From: Streptomyces sp. NBC_00775
GTDB taxonomy: Bacteria > Actinomycetota > Actinomycetes > Streptomycetales > Streptomycetaceae
Direction of reading: 5' to 3'
DNA length: 64,000 nt
Assembly (NCBI RefSeq): GCF_036347135.1
Contig: NZ_CP108938.1
Coordinates: 10,416,001 to 10,480,000 of the forward strand
Part shown: one piece after another, positions 26,488 through 34,397 of the stretch
Layout: each line of letters starts with the position of its first letter
Position numbering within the stretch: position 1 is the first letter of the stretch
Program-made: the position numbers and the translations under genes
The notes under the pieces: generated by a model
Told to the model about the DNA's origin: nothing
The model's input: only the letters and a program-made list of their open reading frames with translations
The model's database searches: none

Positions 26488-26886
26488 GTGATTGACACCG
26501 CTGGTGGAGAAACGCCCTCATCGAAACGGCCCGATGACCGCACCGCGTCCGCCCTGCGGTTCGCAACGGAACTTGTCGCCTGGGTGGCCACCCCCTGGGC
26601 CCTGGCCGAGCACTCGTGGCTGCTGGCCGCCCTGTCCGTGGTGGTCCTGATCGGTCTTCCGACCCTCTTGTCCACCCCGGGGGACAAGGCCAACGTGATC
26701 ATCGCGGTGCCGGGATGGGCCACGATCCTGCTGGTGCTGCTCCAGCTGGCCGCTGCCGTGATCTCCTCCTGGTTCGCCTGGCCTGCCTGGGCGGCGGTGC
26801 CCGTGACCGTACTGGCCGCCGCGACCGTCGTCACGGAGCGCCGGCGCTGGAGTTGGCTGCTCTCCGCGAACCAGCTCGCCGCCTGA
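26488..26886 (+). CDS. small integral membrane protein
   Basis: 132-aa protein, GTG start. Four hydrophobic segments: FATELVAWVATPWALA, WLLAALSVVVLIGLP, IIAVPGWATILLVLLQLAAA and AAVPVTVLAAATVVT. It has the size and layout of YrdB/DUF2568-like membrane proteins, which I cannot confirm. Function unknown. It stands alone between the peptidase and transposase remnants. Confidence 0.6.
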   Translation: MIDTAGGETPSSKRPDDRTASALRFATELVAWVATPWALAEHSWLLAALSVVVLIGLPTLLSTPGDKANVIIAVPGWATILLVLLQLAAAVISSWFAWPAWAAVPVTVLAAATVVTERRRWSWLLSANQLAA

Positions 26887-26912
26887 AGCGCTCATCCGCC
26901 GGCTGAGGCGTT

Positions 26913-27165
26913 TCAGCCATGGAGCTGGACTCCTCGGGTGATCTGGACGGGGGGGGCGGGGCTGCCGCGTGGCCGATCCGTAGCGTCAGTTCGTCGAGGG
27001 GGTAGGGGACCATCCGGCCGGTGGGCCGCACCCGGCGGCTGTCCGGGTAGAGACCGGTCATCGTGTGCTGCGGGCCCAATGCCCGCCTGGCCTGGTGCTT
27101 GATCAGGCGGAACACCAGCGGGGCCAGGCAGATCACCTGGATCAGGGTGGCGACGCGGTGGTCGG
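26913..27165 (-). pseudogene. transposase C-terminal fragment
   Basis: Reads CLAPLVFRLIKHQARRALGP, then RRVRPTGRMVPYPLDELTLR and, after a shift in a run of G/C at 26950-26960, VQITRGVQLHG to a stop. The pattern VRPTGRM-x-x-Y near a C-terminus is like that of large DDE transposases of the IS1634/IS4 kind. The family is uncertain; that it is an IS fragment is likely. Confidence 0.45.
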
Positions 27166-27347
27166 TCGCACTTCACCGACGCAAGAAGCAACGCCGAGGC
27201 GTTGCCACCCTGAACAAGATCAAGAACATGACGCTCATCCACGACCGACCCGTCGAGGTCAACGACCGTACAGTTCCGGGGTATTGGGAAGATGACCTCA
27301 TCGTCGGACGCGGCCAGGGTTCCGCAATCGGCCCCCTCGTCGGCTGA
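27165..27347 (+). pseudogene. IS30-family transposase fragment
   Basis: Reads NKIKNMTLIHDRPVEVNDRT then VPGYWEDDLIVGRGQGSAIG, a clear IS30-type core with the first catalytic Asp in the W-E-x-D-L-I motif. It is open at the 5' side and ends prematurely in PLVG. Confidence 0.75.
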
Positions 27348-27423
27348 TGGCCGTCCGCGCACCTGCGTTCGCCGACCCGGCCGGGGCTCCGTGCCGCGTG
27401 GGCTGCTTGGGGCTGTTCCGGGC

Positions 27424-27466
27424 TCAGCCCACCGCCGTGCCGTACACCTTCGAAGTCCCACAGCGA
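27424..27466 (-). pseudogene. C-terminal end of F5/8 type C domain gene
   Basis: Directly next to the right end (TCAA) of the split IS200/IS605 element the minus strand reads SLWDFE and then, after one extra base, VYGTAVG and a TGA stop at 27424. SLW-x-FEVYG is the canonical last strand of an F5/8 type C (discoidin) domain. This is the missing tail of the gene at 34398-35316. Confidence 0.75.
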
Positions 27467-27616
27467 TTGACTTGCTCCTCGGGCTGAAGCCCGGGGATTC
27501 TGGTCTTCTCGTCCGTTGCTGTGCCGCTACGCGGCACGGGGTTCGGGCGGGGATCCGTGGCTTCCTGTTTCTTCGCGCTGTGCCGGGACGAGTCCTGGTC
27601 TTACCGGCGCTCCGCA
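27467..27616 (-). ncRNA. predicted TnpB guide RNA (omegaRNA), copy 2
   Basis: Same position and hairpins as in copy 1, between the tnpB 3' end and the right end. The guide would be read from bases 27466 downwards, in the F5/8 domain tail. Boundary and expression are inferred. Confidence 0.35.
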
Positions 27617-28750
27617 GGCTGCAACCGCCAGTCCGGCGGCCGTTTTGACGTTGATCGCGGCGTTGTGGTCGCGGTCATGGACCGCACCGCAGGCGGTGCA
27701 GGTCCATGACCGTACGTGCAGGGGCTTGGGTCCGTCCTTGGCCCCGCAGGCCGAGCAGACCTGGCTGGTGGGCTCGAACCGGCCGGTCTTGACCAGGGTC
27801 CGGCCGTACCGGGCCGCCTTGTACTCCAGCATGGTCACGAACTGCGCCCATCCGGCGTCGTGGACACTCTTGGCCAGTCTGGTGCGCGCGAGTCCCCTGA
27901 CTGCCAGGTCTTCCACGCCGATCGCTTGGTTGTCGCGGATCAGCTGGGTGGAGAGCTGGTGGTGGAATTCTTTGCGCGCGTCGGTCACCTTCGCGTGGGC
28001 GCGGGCGACTTTGAGGCGGGCCTTCTCGCGGTTCTTGCTGCCTTTCTGTTTGCGGGACAGCTCCCGCTGGGCCTTCTTGAGTTTCTTCTCCGCGCGGCGC
28101 AGGAACCGCGGGGAGTCGATCTTCGTGCCGTCGGACAGGACCGCGAAATGGGTCAGGCCGAGGTCGATGCCGATGGTCTGGTCGGTGTCGGGCATTCGGG
28201 TGGCGTCGGCGTGCGGGTTGGTGTCGATGACGAAGGAGGCGAAGTACCGTCCGGCCGCGTCCTTGATCACGGTGACCGAGCTGGGTGGGGTGGGCAGGGT
28301 CCGTGACCACTTCACCCGCACCGGGCCGACCTTGGGCAGGTTCAGCCGCCCGGAGTCGGTGATCGACCAGCGGGCGTTGGCCGTGAAGCGGATCGACTGC
28401 CGGTTGTCCTTGCGGGACTTGAAGCGGGGCGCACCCGTCTTCGCGCCCTGCCGCTGGCCCTTGAGGGAGGCGAAGAAGTTCTTGTAGGCAGCCTCCGCGT
28501 CGCGCAGCGCCTGCTGGAGCACCACTGAGGAGACCTCGCCCAGCCAGGCCCGTGAAGTGGTCTGCTTCGCAGCGGTGATCAACTTCTTGGACAACTCGCC
28601 GGCCGTCGGGAAGGCCTCGCCCGCTGTGTGGGCGTGTTCGCGGGCGCGCACGGCGTCGTTGAACACGACGCGGGCGCACCCGAACGCCCTCGCCAGCGCG
28701 GCGCGTTGGTCGGAGTCCGGGTACAGGCGGAAGCTGTACCGAAGCTGCAT
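27527..28750 (-). CDS. tnpB: TnpB RNA-guided nuclease, copy 2
   Basis: 407-aa TnpB, nearly identical to copy 1, with the same start MQLRYSFRLYPD and intact RuvC motifs (GIDLGLTHF, IGVEDLAV, HDRDHNAAIN) and zinc-finger CxxC pairs. No lesion is visible, so it may remain active even though its tnpA is split. Longer in-frame extensions upstream of 28750 have no homology and overlap tnpA, so I rejected them. Confidence 0.9.
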   Translation of the reverse strand: MQLRYSFRLYPDSDQRAALARAFGCARVVFNDAVRAREHAHTAGEAFPTAGELSKKLITAAKQTTSRAWLGEVSSVVLQQALRDAEAAYKNFFASLKGQRQGAKTGAPRFKSRKDNRQSIRFTANARWSITDSGRLNLPKVGPVRVKWSRTLPTPPSSVTVIKDAAGRYFASFVIDTNPHADATRMPDTDQTIGIDLGLTHFAVLSDGTKIDSPRFLRRAEKKLKKAQRELSRKQKGSKNREKARLKVARAHAKVTDARKEFHHQLSTQLIRDNQAIGVEDLAVRGLARTRLAKSVHDAGWAQFVTMLEYKAARYGRTLVKTGRFEPTSQVCSACGAKDGPKPLHVRSWTCTACGAVHDRDHNAAINVKTAAGLAVAACGAPVRPGLVPAQREETGSHGSPPEPRAA

Positions 28751-28784
28751 GACCGTCACGCTAGACACTTGAGTTACCGGCGGC

Positions 28785-28824
28785 ATGCAGAAGATCAGAA
28801 CTGGCCGACACTGTATTTGCGTGA
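28785..28824 (+). pseudogene. tnpA: TnpA 5' end, copy 2 (split gene)
   Basis: First 13 codons of tnpA (MQKIRTGRHCIC), stopping at the TGA duplication. Joined to 33866-34233 with one TGA kept, the frame continues as CICVTHAHLIFVTK and encodes 135 aa, matching copy 1 (CVFVMHVHLVFVTK). Confidence 0.9.
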
Positions 28825-28919
28825 GTGCCTGTTCCTGAAGCGGGCATGCCATTGGCCAAGTGTCAGGGCCGTGGGTCGTTCGTGCTGGTCGGCCGCACGC
28901 TGGACGGCCTGTGCAGGCG

Positions 28920-29303
28920 TTAGTCAGGCCGGGGCTGTGCCTTGGGTTCTCCTTGTGGCGGCAGTGCTTTGCGCGGCGGGGGTGGTGCGGCTCCTTCTTC
29001 GCGGCCGGTGAAGAGTTCCAAGAGGACGCGGATGGGCATGTCGGCCTCCGCTGGGTGCCGGAACGATCCGTCCAGGTGGAGGGTGTACTGATTGCGTCGG
29101 CCGATGCGTTCCCGATGTAGGTAGGCGGCCTGTTCAAGGTCGGTCACGATGGCCAGGACAGTGCGTTCGGTGATCCCGCATGCTGCGGCGATGTCCCGTA
29201 GCCGCGCGGTCGGGTCGCGGGCAAGGGTCAGCAGTACCCGTGCATGGCTAGTCAGGAAGGTCCAGCGTTCAGCCTGGCTGTTCCTACCGCTCAGCGCCTT
29301 CAC
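28920..29303 (-). CDS. winged-helix (MarR-like) regulator
   Basis: 127-aa DNA-binding protein. The winged-helix core is clear: SHARVLLTLARDPTARLRDI, AAACGITERTVLAIVTDLEQ and AAYLHRERIGRRNQYTLHLD. An extension of about 45 residues ends in a Pro/Lys-rich tail. GTG at 29303 is preceded by another GTG and no strong ribosome binding site; longer starts exist. It probably represses genes of the inserted unit or host genes; target unknown. It is the gene closest to the left terminal repeat. Confidence 0.7.
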   Translation of the reverse strand: MKALSGRNSQAERWTFLTSHARVLLTLARDPTARLRDIAAACGITERTVLAIVTDLEQAAYLHRERIGRRNQYTLHLDGSFRHPAEADMPIRVLLELFTGREEGAAPPPPRKALPPQGEPKAQPRPD

Positions 29304-29514
29304 CACCCTTGTCGGCGACTCGCCGCGGACACCTGTCCGGAACTGCCGGAAATCGGGCTCGCCTATTGTCCCGGACAGGGTGTGCCACAGCCGGCGCGAC
29401 GGTCGCCGTTTGGTGTCCGCAAAAGACGAAGTTGTCCGGAACGCCTGCGTTCCGAGCAGCATGCGTGGGCGGCAGCCGCGAAGCTCCTGGGCGAGCCCTC
29501 AGGGCATAGCCGTT

Positions 29515-29853
29515 TCAGGCCGTGGCCGTCGGGTCCGCTGATTGGGCGGTGCGGTGGTGTTCGGCGTTGATGCGCTGGGCTTCTTCGAGCTGGTCTTCGA
29601 GGACGATGATGCGGCAGGCGGCCTCGATGGGGGTCCCGCGGTCGACGAGTTCCCGGGCGCGGGCGGCGATGCGCAGCTGGTAGCGGGAGTAGCGGCGGTG
29701 TCCGCCTTCGGAGCGGAGCGGGGTGATGAGGCGGGCTTCGCCGATGGCGCGGAGGAAGCCCTGGGTGGTGCCGAGAAGTTCGGCGGCCCGGCCCATCGTG
29801 TAGGCGGGGTAGTCCTCGTCGTCGATACGGCCGAACGAGTCGTCTGCTGTCAT
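29515..29853 (-). CDS. MerR-family regulator
   Basis: 112-aa protein with a MerR-type HTH: YPAYTMGRAAELLGTTQGFL, AIGEARLITPLRSEGGHRRY and SRYQLRIAARARELVDRGTP, then a C-terminal helix VLEDQLEEAQRINAEH for dimerisation. There is no effector domain, as in HspR-like small MerR proteins. AGAGG precedes the ATG by five bases. A 32-bp perfect palindrome 26 bases upstream is a candidate autoregulatory operator. It is separated by 211 bases from the winged-helix gene downstream. Confidence 0.85.
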   Translation of the reverse strand: MTADDSFGRIDDEDYPAYTMGRAAELLGTTQGFLRAIGEARLITPLRSEGGHRRYSRYQLRIAARARELVDRGTPIEAACRIIVLEDQLEEAQRINAEHHRTAQSADPTATA

Positions 29854-29879
29854 CTGCACCTCTCTGTGGAACGCGTCGA

Positions 29880-29911
29880 GGGGCCTTGGTGCCGTACGGC
29901 ACCAAGGCCCC
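29880..29911. promoter_or_regulatory. 32-bp perfect palindrome
   Basis: Perfect inverted repeat without a spacer (arms of 16, starting GGGGCCTTGGTGCCGT at 29880), just upstream of the MerR gene. MerR regulators bind dyads, so it may be the operator. It could equally be a hairpin terminator for transcripts from the right. Confidence 0.6.
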
Positions 29912-30761
29912 GAAGGAACTGCTACACCATCTGCCGACCCTGACAGGGCGTCGGCCGTCTGTTTCCGCAGCCCTGACCTTGATGCTGTCGGGGGTGCTGG
30001 GATCGCGGTTGCTTGACCGGAGACCACCTCACTATCGATGTCCTGCGGTACCCGGGTTCAAGATGTCGGCCCGGGCGATCCTGATGGCGCTCGGCTCCTC
30101 CGTTCTTCCCTCTGGGATCAACTGCCTACAAGTGGGTACTGCGTACTGCTGGTGATGCGAACTGCTCAGCGGCCTGTGACAGCGCCACTCTTCGGCAGCC
30201 AGCCCCGTCGCCCGTCCTGCGTCTACTCTGGCTTGGAACCCCACTGCCGAACCTCCCGGTGCGCGCGTCCGCAGCCGACGCCTTCACCGAGGTGCTGCTC
30301 ACTGACTTCACTGCTGGGTACCGCGAACTGCACTTACGGGTACTGCCACCGCGTCAACCGCGGTCCTGCTCACGGCGGCTCCTGATCACTGCGGGCCACC
30401 CGGTCCGGTCGCCAGTCCCGTCGCCGTCCTGCAACAACCCTGGCTTCGCAACTCCACCACCGCACCGTCCTGCGTACTGCACCTGCTTGTAGTGCTGCCC
30501 GGCAGTTCGTGTCTGCCAGGCCCTGTTTGATCTCGGCTACGAGAGAAACCATAACCACGCTCCCATCCCAATGTCTACTCCAACAAACACAGATTTCCGC
30601 GCGTTCGAGGGTGAGACAGTCGGCTTCGAACAGTGACGCGGGCAGGTGCGAAGCCGACACGGCCCGGTCGACGGGCGCAGTCCCGGGGCACAAGCACAGC
30701 GCACTGGAGAGCCTGCGTCTGAGGCCGACATGGCGGCACGTGTTGTGGGTATCCGGTCCGC
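29912..30761. other. no supported gene
   Basis: 850 bases rich in short repeats of the type TACTGC and ACTGC on the plus strand (for example around 30130-30180 and 30305-30345), and less GC-rich than the surroundings. No open frame has a domain or good start. It may be a decayed region of the 5-kb unit or a regulatory tract. Confidence 0.4.
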
Positions 30762-30893
30762 GTGGTGGTGGAAGCGGAACGGACCGCTCTGGGGGAGCGG
30801 CTGGACGTGACGTGTGAGTTGTCGCGCAAGTTGCGGTGGACGGCTCAGACGCTGATCGAGCAGAGTCAACGACTGCTGGACGAGCACTGTCGG
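30762..30893 (+). pseudogene. truncated coiled-coil gene at IS5 border
   Basis: GTG-started frame reading VVEAERTALGERLDVTCELS then RKLRWTAQTLIEQSQRLLDE and HCRLRR, an amphipathic helix. It loses this character where the IS5-type transposase gene ends on the other strand (30895). Probably a small gene cut by the IS5 element; the 3' remainder was not found. Confidence 0.35.
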
Positions 30894-30894
30894 C

Positions 30895-31758
30895 TCAGGC
30901 GGCTTCTGGCATCACGTAGTCGTGGGCAGTGTCGCGGCGTTCGGCTGGACGATTCGCGCGGCGGGTGAGCCGCCGGGTCATGAGCGTGATCGCGGCCCAG
31001 GTGATCAATGCTTCGCTCATCTCGGGGAGTCGTTCGTGGTCGCGGCAGTGTCGGCGGGCCCGCATGATCCACGACCACGAGCGCTCGACCACCCAGCGGC
31101 GGGGAAGGACGACGAAGCCCTTCGCCTCCGGTGGGCGGCGGACAGTCTTGATGGTGATGTCGAGGTAGGTCTTGGCCCAGGTCACGAGCTTTCCGGCGTA
31201 GGCGGAGTCGGCCCAGACGATGGCGATCTCGGGGTGGATGAGAGCGAGGCGGAACAGCAGCTCCTTCGCCGCGTCGCGGTCGGTCACGTTCGCCGCGGTC
31301 ACCATCACCAGGAGCACCAGACCTCTGTTGTCGCAGATCAGGTGCCTTTTCCGCCCGTTGATCTTTTTGGCTTCGTCCCATCCCCGGGTGTCTTTGCCGA
31401 CGGTCTCGGACGCCTTGATGCTCTGGGAGTCGACGATCGCCGAAGCGGCACGGGGTGTTTTCCCGCTGGCGAGACGGACCCGGCGGCGGAGATGGTCGCG
31501 GATGACGCCGATGATTCCGGTGGCGGACCAGCGCCGTGCGAACCCGTAGATGGTCCGCCAGGGCGCGAAGTCAGCTGGCATCGCGCGCCATTTTATGCCG
31601 TTATCGACCAGATAGCGGATGCCGTCGACGATCTCCCGCCGGGGGTGGGCCTCGGGGTGTCCGCCGGTCGGCTTCTGGCAGGCCGGGACGGGCAACAGCG
31701 GCTCGATCAGGCGCCATTCGGCATCGGTCATGTCGGAGGGGTAGCGGGGCTCGCGCAT
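30895..31758 (-). CDS. IS5-family transposase, intact
   Basis: 287-aa DDE transposase of the DUF4096 type. N-terminal DMTDAEWRLIEPLLPVPACQ and FAPWRTIYGFARRWSATGI; catalytic region ASAIVDSQSIKASETVGKDT, VTAANVTDRDAAKELLFRLA, IVWADSAYAGKLVTWAKTYL and LPRRWVVERSWSWIMRARRH, giving D, D and E. The frame is complete without lesions. I did not find convincing terminal repeats. It is a passenger inside the 5-kb unit, and the only transposase there. Confidence 0.88.
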   Translation of the reverse strand: MREPRYPSDMTDAEWRLIEPLLPVPACQKPTGGHPEAHPRREIVDGIRYLVDNGIKWRAMPADFAPWRTIYGFARRWSATGIIGVIRDHLRRRVRLASGKTPRAASAIVDSQSIKASETVGKDTRGWDEAKKINGRKRHLICDNRGLVLLVMVTAANVTDRDAAKELLFRLALIHPEIAIVWADSAYAGKLVTWAKTYLDITIKTVRRPPEAKGFVVLPRRWVVERSWSWIMRARRHCRDHERLPEMSEALITWAAITLMTRRLTRRANRPAERRDTAHDYVMPEAA

Positions 31759-31857
31759 CAGGGGGTGGGGCCCGGCCCGGGTGGGGAGCGTTGCGGACGC
31801 GTGGACCGGACCCCGGTCTCCTGTTTCTTCGGTGAGCGTCGTGGCCGTGAAGCGGGG

Positions 31858-32271
31858 TCAGCGCGGTGGCCGGGCGGCCATCGCGAGGTTCGACTCGATC
31901 GCCTTCATCTGGTCGCTGAGGTAGCCGGCCCACGTGCTTTTGGGGAACAGGGCCAGGTGCGGGCCGATCGTGCCCGTGATCATCCGGCGGAACTGGGTGA
32001 GCTTCTCGCTGAGCCAGGCACGCTCCCACTCCGCCAGCTCGGCCTTGCTCGCGCAGAAGTGATAGCCCAGGTCACGCGTCCAGATGACGGGTGGCCAGCT
32101 GCGTTCGGCGCACAGGTCGCGCAGCGTGGCCAGCCCCCGTCTGGTCTGCCAGCGGCTGAGTTCGCACGAGCCCATCAGCCGGCCCAGGACCATGCCGGCG
32201 GGCGCGACCTCGAACAGGGCGGTGCGGATCAGGTCGGCGTGGCGCTCCGCGGTCGGGGAGCGCTTGGCCAC
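31858..32271 (-). CDS. RacP-type protein
   Basis: 137-aa protein resembling the Streptomyces RacP family: a wHTH-like N-terminal part HADLIRTALFEVAPAGMVLG then RLMGSCELSRWQTRRGLATL, and a C-terminal helix GYLSDQMKAIESNLAMAARP. GTG at 32271 lies two bases after the stop of the DUF6192-type gene, so the two are translationally coupled. RacP and DUF6192 genes are, to my knowledge, regularly paired, with no known function; the wHTH suggests DNA binding. Confidence 0.7.
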   Translation of the reverse strand: MAKRSPTAERHADLIRTALFEVAPAGMVLGRLMGSCELSRWQTRRGLATLRDLCAERSWPPVIWTRDLGYHFCASKAELAEWERAWLSEKLTQFRRMITGTIGPHLALFPKSTWAGYLSDQMKAIESNLAMAARPPR

Positions 32272-32273
32272 GG

Positions 32274-33328
32274 TTACTCGCCCCGCAGGATGCGGGCGAG
32301 TTCCTCGTCCATGTCGACCTCGCCGGTCTCGGCGGCGGTCTCGATCCAGTCCAGGACGGCCCGGCAACGGGCCACATTCTGCGCCAGGACGGCCCGCTCG
32401 TCGTCCGACAGGTGCCGGTCGCGCAGCTGGGGAACCGTCTTCCCGCAGGCGGACACGAACCGGTGGCAGGCGCCGACCAGGTCCAGGAACTCCTCGGTCC
32501 GCTCGATCTTCCGCACCGTCCGCCCCGCCGGCGTCTGGCGGCGGAAGGCGTCCGCCTGCTGCTGGGATCGGTCGGTCTGCGCCCGGTTCACCGCGTGCCG
32601 GGCAGTGTCGTCGGCGACCACCCGGGACGCGACCTCCGGTCGGCGCAGCACGTCCGAGGCGACCTGCGCCGCGACCGTGTCGTCCTCGATGAGGTCGTGG
32701 ACAATCTCCGTCTTGTGCTGCGTGGTCTGCGCTTTGTTGACCATGTGCTGGGCGGTGTCGTCCGTGATGACTTTGGCCGCCACCGCCGGACGGCGCAGCA
32801 TGTCCGTAGCCACCTGGGCCGCGACCTCGTCGTCGTCGGCCAGGCGGTGGATGGCCGCCACCTTCTGCGGCACCGTCTCAGGACGGTCCGGGCGCTGCCC
32901 AACATGCTTCTTCGCCAGGTCCGTCGTCCAGCGGCGCACCCGGGCGCGCTCGTCCAACGGGGGCGCGGCGATCGTCTCGAAGCGCTCTGCGTCGTCCGGG
33001 ATGGCCGCGAGGATGTAGTGGACCTTGTGGGAGACGCCGTGACGACGCTGCTCTTCGGGCCAGCGGTGGGCGGCGTACCGGTAGCTGCGGACCGTACTCA
33101 GCGACAGCCCCAAGTCATCGGCATAGATCTGCAACGAGGCGTCGACGCCGGACAGGTCCTCGCCGGGGCCGGATGCGCGCCGCCGACCTGTTGCACCGGC
33201 TCGATCTCATTGGCGTGGTCACCGATGGTGAACTGGATGCGCTGCATCTGCCCGACCAGTTCCCGGTCGGCAGCAATGATCTGCTCGTAGCGCTCGCGGG
33301 ATATGCGGCCGATCACGGCGGTGGGCAT
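32274..33328 (-). pseudogene. DUF6192-type protein, one-base frameshift
   Basis: About 350 codons. The 5' frame gives VIGRISRERYEQIIAADREL and IGDHANEIEPVQQVGGAHPA; the rest continues in another frame as LQIYADDLGLSLSTVRSYRY and AAHRWPEEQRRHGVSHKVHY, then tandem helical repeats (AAKVITDDTAQHMVNKAQTT and ASRVVADDTARHAVNRAQTD). The shift falls in a C-run near 33170, where one added C would restore the whole gene; a sequencing error is possible. The N-terminal HTH and the paired RacP gene suggest a DNA- or partition-related role, unproven. Confidence 0.7.
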
Positions 33329-33496
33329 AACCCTTCACCATCTCTCAGGAGCAAGGGCCCGGCAGACCGGACCACCAGCGACAACACCCCGGCCCAACTC
33401 CCGCCAGAGTCAACCCACTTCGAGATCCAACACCAGCTATGACAGCTACTGACCATTCGAAAGCAAATCGGACACATGAACCGTTCGCGGAAGCGT

Positions 33497-33811
33497 TTAT
33501 CCGGACGCTTGGGCGAACGGTTCCTTCCGCGCCGCCCATGCCCTCCGGCGGCACCGCGGCGAGCAGTACACCGCATTGCGGCGGTGATCCACCCCGGCCA
33601 CCCAGACCGCCCCGCACACCGGGCACACCCGCCGGCCTTCGTCCCGCTCCAGAGCGGCCGCCCGCAACTTCACCCGCCGCAGCCGACGCCACTGCCTGGA
33701 ACGACACACCCCCGAGCAGAACACCGCCCGCAGGCCGGCATCCGGACTCAGCCAGTCACCGCAGCCCGGGCAACGCCGTCCGCGTACAGGCCCGTTGATC
33801 TCGGCCACCAA
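33497..33811 (-). CDS. double zinc-finger small protein
   Basis: 104-aa protein with two treble-clef-like fingers: RRCPGCGDWLSPDAGLRAVF then CSGVCRSRQWRRLRR, and RRVCPVCGAVWVAGVDHRRN then AVYCSPRCRRRAW. Each has CxxC followed by a C-x3-C type second half rich in Arg, suited to nucleic-acid binding. It starts 51 bases from the right terminal repeat of the 5-kb unit and is the first gene read inward from that end. Function unknown. Confidence 0.65.
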   Translation of the reverse strand: MVAEINGPVRGRRCPGCGDWLSPDAGLRAVFCSGVCRSRQWRRLRRVKLRAAALERDEGRRVCPVCGAVWVAGVDHRRNAVYCSPRCRRRAWAARKEPFAQASG

Positions 33812-33865
33812 ACCAGACTAGACCTGCCCAAAGATCCATACCGGAGGTTGAGAAACGGGCACTGA

Positions 33866-34233
33866 CGCATGCGCACTTGATCTTCGTGACCAAGCTCCGG
33901 CACAAGGTGCTCACCCATGCTCATCTGACCCGCATGGAGGAGATCATGCGGTCGGTGTGCGCGGACTTCGAGTGCGAGCTGGTGGAGTTCGACGGCGAGG
34001 ACCACTACGTCCACCTCCTGGTGAACTTCCCGCCCAAGGTCGCCGTCACCAAACTCGTCAACTCCCTCAAGGGCGTCTCCTCCCGCCGACTGCGCCAGGA
34101 GTTCCCCGACCTGGCAGGCCACTACTGGCGGGCCAACAAGCTCTGGTCCGGTTCCTACTTCGCCGGCACCGTCGGCGGCGTCCCGCTCTCGGTGGTCAAG
34201 CAGTACATCGAACAGCAGAACCGGCCGGTGTGA
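33866..34233 (+). pseudogene. tnpA: TnpA 3' part, copy 2 (split gene)
   Basis: Remaining 122 codons of tnpA, with the HUH motif in YVHLLVNFPP and the catalytic-tyrosine helix SVVKQYIEQQNRPV intact to the TGA at 34233. It lacks only the first 13 codons, found at 28785-28824. Without the 5-kb insertion this copy would be complete. Confidence 0.9.
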
Positions 34234-34397
34234 GCATCGCCCGGCTCCGCCGGACCAGCCATCGCGGCGCTCCGCGCCACGGTGGTGAATACGCGGAGTC
34301 CGGCTCCGCCGGACCGGAATCCGCGACGCTCCGCGTCGCCACCATCAGGTTCGCTTCACCCCCGGCCTGAAGGCCGGAGCACTGCGAATGAATCCCG

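Larger units (their letters stand above)
28825..33862. mobile_element. 5,038-bp unclassified inserted unit
   Basis: Inserted in tnpA of the IS200/IS605 element with a 3-bp TGA target duplication (28822-28824 and 33863-33865). Imperfect terminal repeats, GTGCCTGTTCCTGAAGC on the left against GTGCCCGTTTCTCAACC on the right, match at 13 of 17 positions. Genes inside, nearly all on the minus strand: zinc-finger protein, DUF6192 (frameshifted), RacP, a passenger IS5 transposase, MerR regulator and winged-helix regulator. No transposase or integrase of its own was recognised. Confidence 0.8.
27467..34397 (-). mobile_element. IS200/IS605 element, copy 2, split by 5 kb
   Basis: Right part 27467-28824 and left part 33866-34397. 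Together 1,890 bp, one base less than copy 1, which has a one-base insertion in tnpA. Ends match copy 1: TCAA at 27470-27467 and a left end beside CTAC at 34398-34401 (minus strand). The same hairpins lie near both ends. The interruption is the 5,038-bp unit at 28825-33862. Confidence 0.9.

Noticed and set aside
30895..31758. Terminal inverted repeats for the intact IS5 gene
   Set aside because: Several partial matches around 30885 and 31780 were no better than chance, so I did not set element ends.
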